A stretch of DNA of 64,000 nt from Brachionus plicatilis (taxonomy: Eukaryota > Rotifera > Eurotatoria > Ploima > Brachionidae), in NCBI GenBank assembly GCA_010279815.1, contig QEOQ01000694.1, positions 396,234-460,233 of the forward strand, given 5' to 3'. The notes beneath the pieces were generated by a model. The model was not told the DNA's origin, searched no databases, and was given only the letters and a program-made list of their open reading frames with translations. Shown one piece after another: positions 1 to 10,145 of the stretch. Both the position numbers and the translations under genes were made by a program. The stretch's first letter is position 1, and every line of letters begins with the position of its first letter.

Positions 1-1258
1 AAATTAATTTTTTTTTTGTCTCTAAATTACATGATCTTGATAACTTAATGACTCGAATTTTTAGACATATTACCAAAAAAACGGTGAAACGTTTTTATAA
101 ATCGAACACTCGTTGAAATTTTTGATTTGGTTATGTCAAAAAAACAGGAAAAAAAAACCAAAAAGCTTTTCTTTTAAGTAATCAGTTGCCGTCACAGAAA
201 CATGTTACTTTACTAAAAAAATTTTCAACCCAAACAAATATTGATAAACAGTTGAATTCTTAACTTAAAATTTAAATTTTTTTATTCTAGTGATAAAACT
301 AAAATTTAGAAAAATAAATTATCAATTGGAAAATTCCTTTTGCTCTTTGAAAATAAAAAAATTGAATTCTAGATATTTTATTTAAAAAAATGACAGTTTG
401 TTAATTCGAATCTTTTGATGAAGATTTTGTTCAGAATGAGTGGATTTTAAATTACCAATTTCTATCCCAGTATTTAAGTAATAATTGTGCAAAGATTCAG
501 CTATTAATTAAGTACCTTTGCGAAGACCTTTTTTAGAGAAAAATTTCAAATAAAATTTTTTGTCTTTCCAATTTGAAAAATTTTATGATTAATATAACTA
601 AGAAGTGTAATGTTAGCTACGAACTAGCCAGTTCATTAAGCCGCTAACAATAAATTACGATGATTTAAAGCCAAATAACTATGTAACACCCCCTCTATTC
701 CAGCCCCCTACTCCGGCCTCTGCTCCTTTGTGTTTCCCATATATATATTTGTTTTATTTTATTTTGAGTTTAGTTTAGTTTTTAATAATAAATATTATAT
801 AATAAATAAATATTTTTTAATTCTGAAAAACGAATTTATTTTTAGTGACTAACTATTTTCTAAAAATATTAATATTTTTATTTTCAATTAACTTATAGAA
901 TACTTTTTGATGACAAAAATTTTTTTAACAGATATTTACATATATTTTGCATCAAAATATATTATACCAATCAATAAAACAAACTAAAATAAAACTCAAA
1001 TATTATTTATTAATTATTTCAATTTTTTTATAAAATGTTGCATAAAAATGACATTTTAAATTTCCAATTCTTTTATTATATACACTTTTTAATTAAAATA
1101 AATAAGCGTTTAATAGTAATAATTTTAAAATTGTTTGCATATCGTTTTAAATAATTAAAAAGTTGGCCAAAGAATGATTCCTCAAATTGTGCTTAAATTT
1201 AGAAGAAGACGTCAAATTTTGCTTGCGGCTTTCGCAGAATTTGGTTCTCGATTTAAGG
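1..1258. other. AT-rich stretch without a gene
   Basis: No reading frame with recognisable protein similarity was found on either strand. The sequence is homopolymer-rich and AT-rich. A pyrimidine-rich stretch near 686-740 is the only less AT-rich patch. No RNA gene was seen. Confidence 0.6.
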
Positions 1259-1596
1259 GGCATGGTGAATTTTGGAACAAAGAACAAATACAAAAATTTT
1301 AAATTAAAATAACTTTCATCCTAAAAATTGTTCTGCGAAATTTATCTGCTTATACACATTATTTGTATGACACAAATTAAGTATATGCAAAAACTCTGCA
1401 AGTCGGCAAAACACTAAATGTATTAGAAAATCATTGAAATTAAATTATTACAGAGTTAGTGCAGAGACTTAATTTGGGTGGTACAAAGTTTTATCAGTTG
1501 ATGCATTTTGCAGAACAATTTTTAAATTCATAGTGAAAAATTTGTTTCATTTTAAAATTTTTGTTTTTGTTTCTTTGTTCAAAAATTCACAATGCC
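1259..1596. repeat. Palindromic MITE, MULE-like (copy 1)
   Basis: The left end (GGCATGGTGAATTTTGGAAC) is matched in inverted orientation by the right end (GGCATTGTGAATTTTTGAAC when read on the minus strand). The interior is also partly self-complementary, for example TTGTTCTGC near 1330 against GCAGAACAA near 1510. The flanks read GATTTAAGG and GATTTATGG, an 8-of-9 match to a 9-bp target duplication, the size left by Mutator-like transposases. There is no coding capacity. Related copies lie at 1921-2293, 6354-6724, 13629-14004 and 53971-54311. Confidence 0.75.
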
Positions 1597-1920
1597 GATT
1601 TATGGCTCTTTTTTATCCTGCAATTCATTTTGTTTTTTAGAATGTTTTATCACGTAAAATTAAAAAAAAAATGAAAACTATTAATTAAAAGATAATAAAT
1701 TAAAATTTCTAATTTAAGTTAAATGTAGTTTAGTAAAGTCATATAACTTCATGTGATTTTTTAAAGTCTAAGTTATGACTTTAATTTTTTTTAAAGCATG
1801 AATTTTAAGTCAAAATTCATTCTATTTTGTCTAAAAAATTTCTGAATTGATAAAAAAAATTCTAGTATTACTCAGGATATAAAATATATTATAATTTAAT
1901 TCATTTATTTTCTCATTTAA

Positions 1921-2293
1921 GGTGTTGTGAATTTCAAATACAAATTGAACAAAAATTCTTCATTTTTTGATTTGTTTAAATTAAATTAAATGCAAAATTC
2001 TAAAAAAAAATACTGCAATAAAGTGCAACATTCTTTGTTGCACCTTTTTTACCCAAAATGAAATTTTTATTTTCTTTTTTTTTGGTAAATGAAATCAATA
2101 ATCTTTTTAATTCTTATTGATTCTTTATTTTTGTCATTTTTGACATCAGAAAAATTATTTTAGGTAATTAAGGTGCAACAAAGTATGTTGCACTTTGTTG
2201 CAGTATTTTTTCTAATATTTTTTATTAACTTTAATTTTGATTTATTAAAAAAGAAGAATTTTTGTTTAATTTGTATTTGAAATTCACAATACC
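1921..2293. repeat. Palindromic MITE, MULE-like (copy 2)
   Basis: The terminal inverted repeats read GGTGTTGTGAATTTCAAATA and GGTATTGTGAATTTCAAATA. A perfect 9-bp direct repeat CTCATTTAA flanks the element (1912-1920 and 2294-2302). The interior contains a second palindrome built on GTGCAACA/TGTTGCAC. The element is non-coding and was presumably moved in trans by a Mutator-like transposase. Confidence 0.85.
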
Positions 2294-2643
2294 CTCATTT
2301 AAAGTCAAAATCGTGTTAAAAAATTTCATTAATTTTCTTGAGAACTAAAAAAAAAAGATGAGTTTTTAAAAAAAGTTAAAAGTGTTAATTGTTTTGTGAG
2401 TTTTTAATTCTATGTTTCATTCAAAACTTTTAATAGAAAAAAAAATAAATGTGAAATTTTTTTTAGTTCCTCAAATAAATAAAAAATTTAAACCACTTTT
2501 GTTCGTATTCAAGAATTTATATAAAATTGCTTAATGCTATTTTTTTTAAAATTAAATCAGTGAATCTAAACCGAAATAATAAAAATGCAATGTAATTTAT
2601 TTAATTTCATGAATGTCAATAGAAGTCTTTAAAATAATTAAAT

Positions 2644-4062
2644 TTAAACCGGAATACATTGAGAATACCAATCATTAAATTTAAAGCACTGTAAACCAGA
2701 TTGACAATCAAAGGGACCATTCCAATTTATTCCACCACACTTTTAAAAACATATTCACTTAGTTTAATTAAAAATTAATCAAATATACTTGGGCCCATAT
2801 TGCTCCTTGATTCTGGTTAGCACGCTGAGAACTTGTTGTTGTTCTAGCAGTAGTAGTAGTACGGTCTTGACTAGATGGCTTACATTGTGAATACCATTCA
2901 TTCTGATAAACACAATCAAGGCCTACTTGGCATTCAAAAGGACCTTGCCAGTTAATTCCGCCACACTTTTTGGAAAATTTTAAAAATTTTCTTAAATTTT
3001 TTTTATAAATTAGATTTTACTTGACTCCATACTGCACCTAGATTTGAATTAGCAGATTGGTATTTTGTTTTTGTTGCTGTGGTTGTTGTTGGTGATCTTG
3101 TCTGAATTGTTTTCGTAGTGGTAGAATCCGATCTTGTGGTAGCTGAAATTCTAGTAGTTGATTGAGCTCGAGTTGAAGATTTTGGTGATGCGGGCTGACA
3201 TTGGGAATAATAATCATCAAAGTAAACACAGTCTAGGCCGGTTTGACATGATTTAGAGCCCGAAAAGCCCACTCCACCACACTTTTAAGTACAATCAGAA
3301 TTTAATAAAATTTGAGTGTCTGTTTTAAAAATTCTACCTGAGACCAGACAGTTCCAGCATTTGGGTCAATAGCTGGTTTAGTAGTAGATGCAGGTTTAGT
3401 TACAATGATTTCGTCATAGATCCTTATGTCCGAACAACCATAAAATTGTTCCTGCGGACCACAACCAAGACAATTTTCTCCAGTTTCAAAATCAATACCA
3501 TATGAATTACCAACATTCCATTTCCATTGAAGTACACAGTGGTCACAAACAAAATTTTCTGGTGCTACAAGTGTGGTATTGAAAAAGCCTCTCCAGCCTT
3601 CAACTTGAGTAGGAGTATTAAATCTGGTTCGACCACTTTCGTCAGCAAGAAGTATCTTATCCAAACAAGCATGGTCAGCTTCTCCACTAGGCTGGTCATC
3701 CACTTTGCATAAACGAAACTCATACCAGCCTCGATGGTTGGTCCAAATATTCACAGATATTGGTATCTTTCCATTCATGGGATAATTTCTCACTCTATAA
3801 CCACGATATCGATCACCACCTAATTCATATCTCTTTGGCAGAGCCCAATTTTCTCCACATATACCACAATTTCCATTGTTTTGATCCCACTGCACGGATT
3901 TACCTCCGCAGTTCATTTCTGTATCCGTGTAATAAACTGGAAATCGCAGCGAATCTTCTCGATAAGCGCTTGATCTAGCTGGTGGATCGATCAAATAACC
4001 ATGGCTTTCAATTTCGTAAATAAAATAAAAAAGCCTATTAGAAAAACAAATATTTTTAACAT
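2644..4062 (-). CDS. Secreted AA15 lytic polysaccharide monooxygenase with three CBM1 modules
   Basis: Four exons: 4062-3338, 3281-3021, 2965-2789 and 2739-2644, with phase-0 introns of 56, 55 and 49 nt; about 419 residues. The predicted product is an extracellular copper enzyme that oxidatively cleaves chitin or cellulose. A signal peptide (about residues 1-20) ends just before His (codon at 4001-4003), which opens HGYLIDPPARSS, the amino-terminal half of the histidine brace. The second His is in TNHRGWYEFRLC. CGICG, CSHC-like CDHCVLQW and CGPQEQF match the animal AA15 family. Three CBM1 modules follow, each CGG..(G)..C..G..C....(Y/W)YSQC, joined by Thr/Ser-rich linkers. Each linker ends in W(S/A)Q exactly at the exon end and the next exon opens with CGG. 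The signal-peptide frame and the catalytic frame differ by one base at a run of six A at 4027-4032 (T on the coding strand). This is either a one-base indel or sequencing error, or a missed upstream exon spliced at 4034. The substrate cannot be told from sequence alone. Confidence 0.9.
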
Positions 4063-4473
4063 TTCCACCGAAAATGGATTCTAGTTTATTTTGTGTGTCT
4101 GTTTAAATAAGCTTTTTCATGACTTTAAATTAGTCACTAAATGAATGTTCAAAAATTTAAAACAAAATTAGTTATTTTGGATAAAATCATCAGTCTATTT
4201 CAATCAAGTGAAGTTTTTTATTTGAAATTAGTAATATTTTTGATCTATAATAAACAGGCTTTTAAAAACAAAAAAAAAATTGGCTGAGTAAATGTAATAT
4301 TCAGGTGTGTTTCTAAGCGAATATAAATAATTAAAAATTAAATTGTTGTCTATGATTAAATACATTCATTTTTCATAATAATATTATTAGACCGTGGAAT
4401 GATAAAGCTGCATGAATATTCACAAAAATATGGTCTTTTGTATGAAAAAAAATTTGATAAATATCAACAATAC

Positions 4474-4779
4474 CAGAGTTGTTTTTAAGTCACAAGTCTT
4501 TATTTTTTTTTTTAAGTCAATGATCTAAAAAACCCATATTTGATACCAATAAAGTATTTGCTTCCAAATTCCTGGGTGTTACTGGTCTTGACCCATGTGG
4601 TCTGTTAATGTAACCAAATTATGAAAAAATTCTTTCAACTGGTCAAAATGAAGCAGATATTGATAAAAATTTTTGTTCAAGTCATAACTTAGACTAAATA
4701 AAAAAAAAAAAATTTAAGTCAAGTCATAACTTGAATTTTTGTGAGTTAGACTTAAAACTGTCACTTAAAAACAAGTCTG
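4474..4779. mobile_element. Miniature hAT element with transposase tail remnant
   Basis: The element starts CAGAGTTGTTTTTAAGTCAC and ends TGACTTAAAAACAAGTCTG-like (CACTTAAAAACAAGTCTG), an imperfect inverted repeat. It is flanked by a perfect 8-bp duplication AACAATAC (4466-4473 and 4780-4787), the hAT signature. Read on the minus strand, 4520-4670 gives a decayed stretch resembling the hAT C-terminal dimerisation domain (S.SASF..VERIFS..GYI...R, then LEANTLLVSNM). It is therefore probably an internally deleted derivative of an autonomous hAT. A shorter relative lies at 14437-14657. Confidence 0.85.
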
Positions 4780-4815
4780 AACAATACTGGTCTTGTTTCT
4801 TGGCCCATAATTTTC

Positions 4816-4980
4816 CTCCGCTAATTTTAATAAAAATACCGATATTTTAATAAAATCTTCGTTAATTTAATAAAAAATTCGCTATTTTAATAAAATGTAA
4901 TTTAATTTATTAAAGTTAAGTCTAATTTAATAAAAATAATCTATTCTAATAAAAAAATATCTAACTTAATAAAAATAAAA
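4816..4980. repeat. Left subterminal array of 20-bp repeats
   Basis: About eight tandem units with the pattern CGNTATTTTAATAAAATNNN recur every 20 bp and become more degenerate toward the gene. The array is the inverse of the one at 5930-6112. In other DNA transposons such arrays bind the transposase or an accessory DNA-binding protein; that role is inferred here. Confidence 0.8.
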
Positions 4981-4987
4981 AAAATAA

Positions 4988-5770
4988 TTAATTTTTTGAG
5001 TTGCATCTAGAACAAAAAAAATATCTTCTTTTAGCCATTGGCATGTTGCAAGTTGAGCACAATTTATTTTCTTTATTTTGAGTACCATTGTCCAGTTTTC
5101 TTTTTTTCGCATTTGCAGAGGCATTTACAGAAAAAGATCTAGAAGCAGTTTGATTTTCATCATCGACATTTTCAATACTTTTTGAGCCTGTGCGCTGCCT
5201 TGTTTTATTTGGTTGGCGCATAAGTGCTGAAAGAGACTTTTTACTTGAAATTTGCTTTTCGGATCTTATTTTCCTCAGTAGGTTATTGAGTTTTGATTTT
5301 TTTGGAGGATCGATACCTAATTTGATAAGGTTTTGAAGGATAGCTTCTGGTTTCAAAAATAAGGCTTCAAATTCGGTTATTTTGTCTAGAACGTGTTGTG
5401 GAATTGTGTCAACTTTTTCTTGTTCATGGTGGTTTGTGTGTTCATTATCCGATACAAATATACGACCTGTGCTACCATTTTCAACTAAAACATACATGGT
5501 TGTTTGGCAACCAGCAAATTTATGTTTACATTCGTACCAATGTTTGAATCCTAATCCTGTTGGCTTGATACTTCTGTGTGTCCATTTATTGGCTTGGATT
5601 TCTCCATTCTTGACACTTTGTTGGACTCTCTCAAAATCTTCAAAGTCACAAAACGGTTGATAAATTTTTCCTTTTCCTCTTGTAACAACAACAACTTCAT
5701 CATCAATATCATCAGCATCCAATATTGACTCGTTAGGGTTATTCAAGAGAATACTTTCGCTACTTGACAT
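4988..5770 (-). CDS. FLYWCH/WRKY-like zinc-finger protein of a MULE-type element
   Basis: A single-exon, 260-residue protein. Residues 35-115 form a zinc-binding fold of the FLYWCH/WRKY-GCM1 kind: a conserved Trp near 63, YECKHKFAGCQ supplying two Cys, and DNEHTNHH supplying the His ligands. A lysine-rich basic middle (about 155-225) follows. The C-terminus has a second small finger, CSTCNMPM then FFCSRC, of zinc-ribbon type. The acidic N-terminus has a run of Asp/Glu/Val. The gene sits between the inverted 20-bp arrays of the element, which suggests that it binds those ends. There is no DDE transposase domain. The intact frame suggests recent activity or selection. It could instead be a captured host gene. 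Confidence 0.75.
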   Translation of the reverse strand: MSSSESILLNNPNESILDADDIDDEVVVVTRGKGKIYQPFCDFEDFERVQQSVKNGEIQANKWTHRSIKPTGLGFKHWYECKHKFAGCQTTMYVLVENGSTGRIFVSDNEHTNHHEQEKVDTIPQHVLDKITEFEALFLKPEAILQNLIKLGIDPPKKSKLNNLLRKIRSEKQISSKKSLSALMRQPNKTRQRTGSKSIENVDDENQTASRSFSVNASANAKKRKLDNGTQNKENKLCSTCNMPMAKRRYFFCSRCNSKN

Positions 5771-5929
5771 TTTTGGTAATTTTTTGCAAAAATAATTTTT
5801 TTTTTTTTAAGTTTTTAAAAGAATGTTAATATCTGTAACCATTTTTTACTATTTATACCGTTATTTAATAATTTTAAGTGTTGATATAAATCTTAATTGA
5901 GATATATTTTTAATTAATTTAGAGGTGAT

Positions 5930-6112
5930 TTTATTATTTTAGATGAGTTTCTATTTATTTAGATGAGTTTTTATTAAATTAGAGGTAAGTTTATTAAATT
6001 AGCGGTATTTTTATTAAATTAGTGGTATTTTTATTAAATTAGTGGTATATTTATTAAATTAGTGGTATTTTTATTAAATTAGCAGTATTTTTTTTTTTTA
6101 AATAGCGGTATT
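5930..6112. repeat. Right subterminal array of 20-bp repeats
   Basis: Tandem units of ATTAGTGGTATTTTTATTAA, about 20 bp apart, are best preserved between 5975 and 6085. They are the reverse complement of the left array. The last unit runs into a poly-T tract before the element end at 6127. Confidence 0.85.
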
Positions 6113-6240
6113 AAAAAATTATTCGCCTTGTTTCTTTACCAAATAGCCTTATCAATACCAAATTGTCTTTGTCTAATTAAAAGGATGTCACTAAAATTGG
6201 TAGACTAAAAGCCAGTCAAAAAGACTAAAAGTAATATTCA

Positions 6241-6290
6241 GCTGTGACCATGGTGTTATGGTCACAGCTTAATATTATTATTATTATTAA
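6241..6290. repeat. Perfect hairpin followed by ATT repeats
   Basis: GCTGTGACCAT and ATGGTCACAGC pair around a 6-nt loop (6241-6268) and are followed at once by TTA/ATT repeats. This hairpin-plus-simple-repeat layout resembles the 3' tails of some non-LTR retrotransposons; compare 42562-42647. No LINE coding sequence is visible next to it. Confidence 0.5.
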
Positions 6291-6353
6291 TTTTATGGTA
6301 GAGTTATATTAAAAATTTAATTTAGTTAATTTTTATATTAAAATTAGATTACA

Positions 6354-6724
6354 GGATACCGTGATTTTTTAAAATATGATACTTGCTTTTGAATTTTTCT
6401 AATTGTTCGAAAAGACTATTAGAAAAAATTCAAAAAAAAGTCAAAAACTTGTTCTGTAAGTGAAACAAAGTGAAACAACTGTTGTTTCACCTTCTGCAGA
6501 AGTCTGCAAAATCTGTGCAAATTCTGCAAAATTACACACTATTTAAAAGTATTAAAAATAAAGCGGAATTTATTTGCACAGATTTTGCAGACTTCTGCAG
6601 AAGGTGAAACAACAGTTGTTTCACTTTGTTTCACTTACAGAACAAGTTTTTGACTCTTAGAACAAAAGTTATATAATTTTTTTATTTTTGTATTGGAAGT
6701 TTTGTATGAAATTTCACAATGACC
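6354..6724. repeat. Palindromic MITE (copy 3, long internal stem)
   Basis: The right end read on the minus strand is GGTCATTGTGAAATTTCAT, like the other copies. The left end GGATACCGTGATTTTTT is diverged. The interior is an almost perfect palindrome: about 90 nt from 6439 (GTCAAAAACTTGTTCTGTAA) recurs inverted up to 6653. No clear 9-bp target duplication remains. Transcribed, it would form a long hairpin. Confidence 0.7.
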
Positions 6725-6773
6725 AAGTCTCAAGTCAAGTCCAAGACCGGACTTTTTTTTTCCAAAGTCCAGC

Positions 6774-7020
6774 TACAGTACATTTCTAAACAAAGTTAAC
6801 AGGCTGCTTAAGCAGTTTAAAAGCTGCTCTTAAACCCTGCTTAAACCGCTCATAAACACTGCTTAAACTGTTTTAAACATTGCTCCATCATTTTTTATTA
6901 AAAAGTTTAAACTAACTTAAACATTACTTAAACCGCTCATAAACGCTGCTTAAACCGCTCATAAACACTGCTTAAGCAATGTTTCGAAACACTGTTAACT
7001 TTGTTTAGAAATGTACTGTA
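6774..7020. repeat. Tc1/mariner-type foldback MITE
   Basis: The ends CAGTACATTTCTAAACAAAG and the inverse CTTTGTTTAGAAATGTACTG are perfect for over 25 bp and abut TA on both sides (6774-6775, 7019-7020), as for Tc1/mariner insertions. The interior holds several copies of a short motif, CTTAAACCGCTCATAAACACTG-like, in direct and inverted orientation. It is non-coding. Confidence 0.8.
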
Positions 7021-7292
7021 GGGTCGTTAATCGATTTTTTTTTTATTAAATGATCAAAATAAAAAAATCTCCATAAAATATTTTTAAAAAATCGAATTTT
7101 TATTTTTTGATTCTATTAAAAAATAAAATAAAAAATAAATAATATTTATTTTAATTAAAAAAAAATTGAAACATGGGAGGTGAAGAGGTCAAGCAAAACG
7201 AAAATCAGAATATTAAAGTTTCGAATAAGTCTCAACTAGCTGCTGCTTTAAAAATCGAATTTTGTTTTTATAGGCTTTTAAAATTTTGAATA

Positions 7293-7510
7293 ATGAAGAA
7301 GAATTGTGAAGACTTTTATGCTAAAATTGCAAGAAATTCTGAATTATGGAAAATCTATATGGATTAGACAACCCAAGAGAATATAAATATTTTGCAAAAG
7401 CCTGATCTAACAAATTAAAAAAAAATTCCGGACTTGGACTTTATTTTGGAACTTTTACAACTATGCTGAAAAGCAAAGATTACAGCAAAATATATATTGA
7501 TGATTTTTGA
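7293..7510 (+). pseudogene. Possible relic of a coding sequence
   Basis: One frame from ATG at 7293 reads with protein-like composition (MKKNCEDFYAKIARNSELWK and on) through in-frame TAG, TAA and TGA. A short open stretch beginning MGGEEVKQNEN at 7174 precedes it. I do not recognise the family. It may be an old pseudogene or transposon fragment, or chance. Confidence 0.2.
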
Positions 7511-8894
7511 TCGATTTTTAATTTTTGGCCAAAATTCATGATAAATATAGATTCCTTTTGTTCAACGTAATTTTATGTAAATTTTGATTTCAAATAGTAA
7601 TTTTTAGTAAATTAGTGTAAAAAATTATAAAATTTAACAAAAGAATAAAAATAAAATAAAATTTTTTTTTAATTTTTCAAAAAATAATAGATTAACTATG
7701 TCTGATTTTTTTTGTCATTTTTAAAGCTATTTGGTGCTTTCAATAACTAAATTTCTGCCGTAATTTTCCAAAATATATTCATCAAAATGCTAAATTTATC
7801 TAAAATACAATTGAAACTTGAAAAGCCTTCTTATGAAAACAAAGATTAAAACACTAAAAATCAGAATTTAGTTTACCTTGAAGTACGTTTTCGTGTGTAA
7901 TTTTTGGGTCAGTTATTTCAAATAATTTTTTTAAATCAAAATATTTTGGTTCTACTACTAATAACAAAATATTCTTTTATTTAAACCGAACCTTCTAGGC
8001 GTTTTTATGAGAATAAATATTTTCATCATCAAAAAAATCAGAATTTGGCATCTAATTTTTACTCAAATTTATCATCAATATAAAAAATTTTCAACTAAAA
8101 TTAAATTTTTGTAAACAAAATAATTTTTTAAAATCAATTTTTTTTCTCTGAATCAAATAAAAAAGATAGTAAAACATTTAATTAAAAATAATTGGTTAGA
8201 TAATAGGAGAATTTAACATGATTGTCCAAGATATTCAAAAAGTTATGAATACAATCATTATGTATATTTTGCTGATCAGAATAATTTACCAAAATTCCTT
8301 ATAATGATAATATACTTCTTGTTGGCGAAAAAGGAACTCGTGGTAGACTGAAATTAGTCAAAAAAATTTTATTGTAATAGTTTTTTTTTTTATATGTTTT
8401 TATTATAATAATTTTTTTATTTGATGATAAAAAAAAAATTTTGATGAATATTTTCTATATAATTAATCTAAATTTGTATTTTGATTACTATTTTTTTTAA
8501 ATTGATATATGTATTTTTATAATTGAAATTTTAATAAGTTTGGTGACAAAAATAAAAATATTTTGGTGATATATTTCATTTTTTTGATAATTAATTTTAG
8601 ATATTTGATGATAGAACAAATAGCATCCCATTTTTATTAGAATATTCATGTATTCTATAAAAAAAATCTGTTAAACTAACTTAAGGCTGAAATGAAATAT
8701 TTTTTGAAAGTTGGTCCATGTTGGCTTCTTAATTTTAATTTAAAAAAATGATCTTAAGCATTTGTCTCCAAAATTTTTTTAAAAATTTATAAATTTTTAG
8801 CTTAAATAAATAATTAAATTAGCAGTCAATTTTAGCAGTAAATTTTGTTAATTAATCAATAAAAGTAAGAAAAATAATATTTAAAATTAAGACA
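7511..8894. other. AT-rich spacer, nothing recognised
   Basis: No supported gene or complete repeat was seen. A few short protein-like stretches (near 8217-8350) cannot be assigned. Confidence 0.5.
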
Positions 8895-10145
8895 TATTTT
8901 TCAAAAAATCAAACACATTTTCAATTGAATAATTTTTCATTATATTTAAGATGTGGTTGTTTTGTTGCTCAGTTAGCTGGTCTTTGAGGCGCCATAAGCT
9001 TGTCGAGTTATCGGAATAATAGTTAGTCTATTTTTGGTAATAAATGCATCAAATAACGAATAAATAAAGGGATGGTTCGAAAACATTGACTATTTTTTTA
9101 AAAAAATTAGTTATTTTATTGGGAGCAGTAATTTTAATTTTATTTTTTTTACTGAAAATGCATTATGCCAAGACTCCACAGAATTTTTTGAACAATTTCA
9201 TGCCATTTTTTATTTTTATCATCATGTTTATAATATTCAACAAGACCTATCTCTTGAATTTTTTGTTTAAAATGAAAAAATCAACATTTAATTGGTACAT
9301 TTTTAAAAACATTGTGTGCTGCATTTATAAAATCCTTTTCAAAATCTGATATTATACTTAGAACATTACCATCTAAACCATCTTTTACCACAGTAAAAAA
9401 ATTTTTGTAAATTTTTTTGTCTCTTTTGGTAGAAATGAATGAACATTAGGATAGCAACGTCCTTCAATTAGGGGATGTAAGCTGTAAACTTGATAAAAAG
9501 GTTTTGGTGCAATTTCAAATGTACCATCACAAAAATGTGTCTTTTTACAAGAAGTTTGAGATTTCTACCTGTAGTAATTAAAATAAAACGTTATAAGTCA
9601 TCAGTACCAGAGTCATAAAAAAGAAAATCTTCAAACTTTGCTCCTTTAGACCAATAGTTTTTTTTTTTTAAATCTGGGCTGTATGCATCAAATATATTTT
9701 CTGGCTCTTTGAGGAATTCTGGTCTACTTGATTAATCGGGTAGATTTCTTTACCCGATTAATCAATTGACGTAAAGTAGGATATGAAGCATAATTAGCTA
9801 CAACTACCTCATTATATAATTCATTTTCAAATGTTGAAATAATTTTCCTTGGGGCTTCATCGCCAATTGATGCTTTTTCTTTAATCTTTCTTCTATGTTC
9901 AAGAATTTCCAATTGTTACTTGTCAGATGATTCTAAAAGTTGACCATTATTGATCCAAACATCACTCTCTTCTCCTATATCTTTGGAAAAGTATGACCAG
10001 TTCCTTGACACCCTGGTTTGACGCATTTCCAATTTATTTACATGTTTTTACGCATGAGCTGATTCGGTAGTAGTGACCATCGTGACTTAAGAGAGGTCCT
10101 GATTTTTTGGTTGTTCTTTTCTGTTGTTTTGCCAGAACGAATTTC
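8895..10145 (-). pseudogene. FLYWCH-MULE transposase pseudogene
   Basis: Reading the minus strand across several frameshifts and stops gives a nearly full Mutator-like transposase. A FLYWCH-type finger (LLSHDGHYYR.., then WKC....C.GTGHT-like) lies at about 10120-9985. A helical segment ILEHRRKIKEKA and ASYPTLRQLINRVKK follow at 9912-9740. The first catalytic region DGTFEIAPKPFYQVYSLH is near 9530-9475, the second Asp motif ISDFEKDFINAAHNVFKN near 9345-9290, then a Cys and an FFHF(K)QN His motif near 9270. A C-terminal segment (WRLKDQLTEQQNNHILN) ends near 8895. The gene is clearly dead. Its relatives are the likely source of activity for the 9-bp-duplication MITEs and the element at 4793-6136. 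Confidence 0.8.

Larger units (their letters stand above)
4793..6136 (-). mobile_element. MULE-type element carrying a zinc-finger gene
   Basis: The element body is 4802-6127. Its ends, GGCCCATAATTTT and (minus strand) GGCGAATAATTTT, are imperfect terminal inverted repeats. A perfect 9-bp duplication TTGTTTCTT flanks it (4793-4801 and 6128-6136), as expected for Mutator-like elements. Just inside each end lies an array of about eight 20-bp repeats, in opposite orientation at the two ends. The only gene inside is the zinc-finger protein at 4988-5770. No transposase catalytic domain is present, so movement would need a transposase in trans. The family assignment rests on duplication length and the FLYWCH-like protein. 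Confidence 0.75.
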
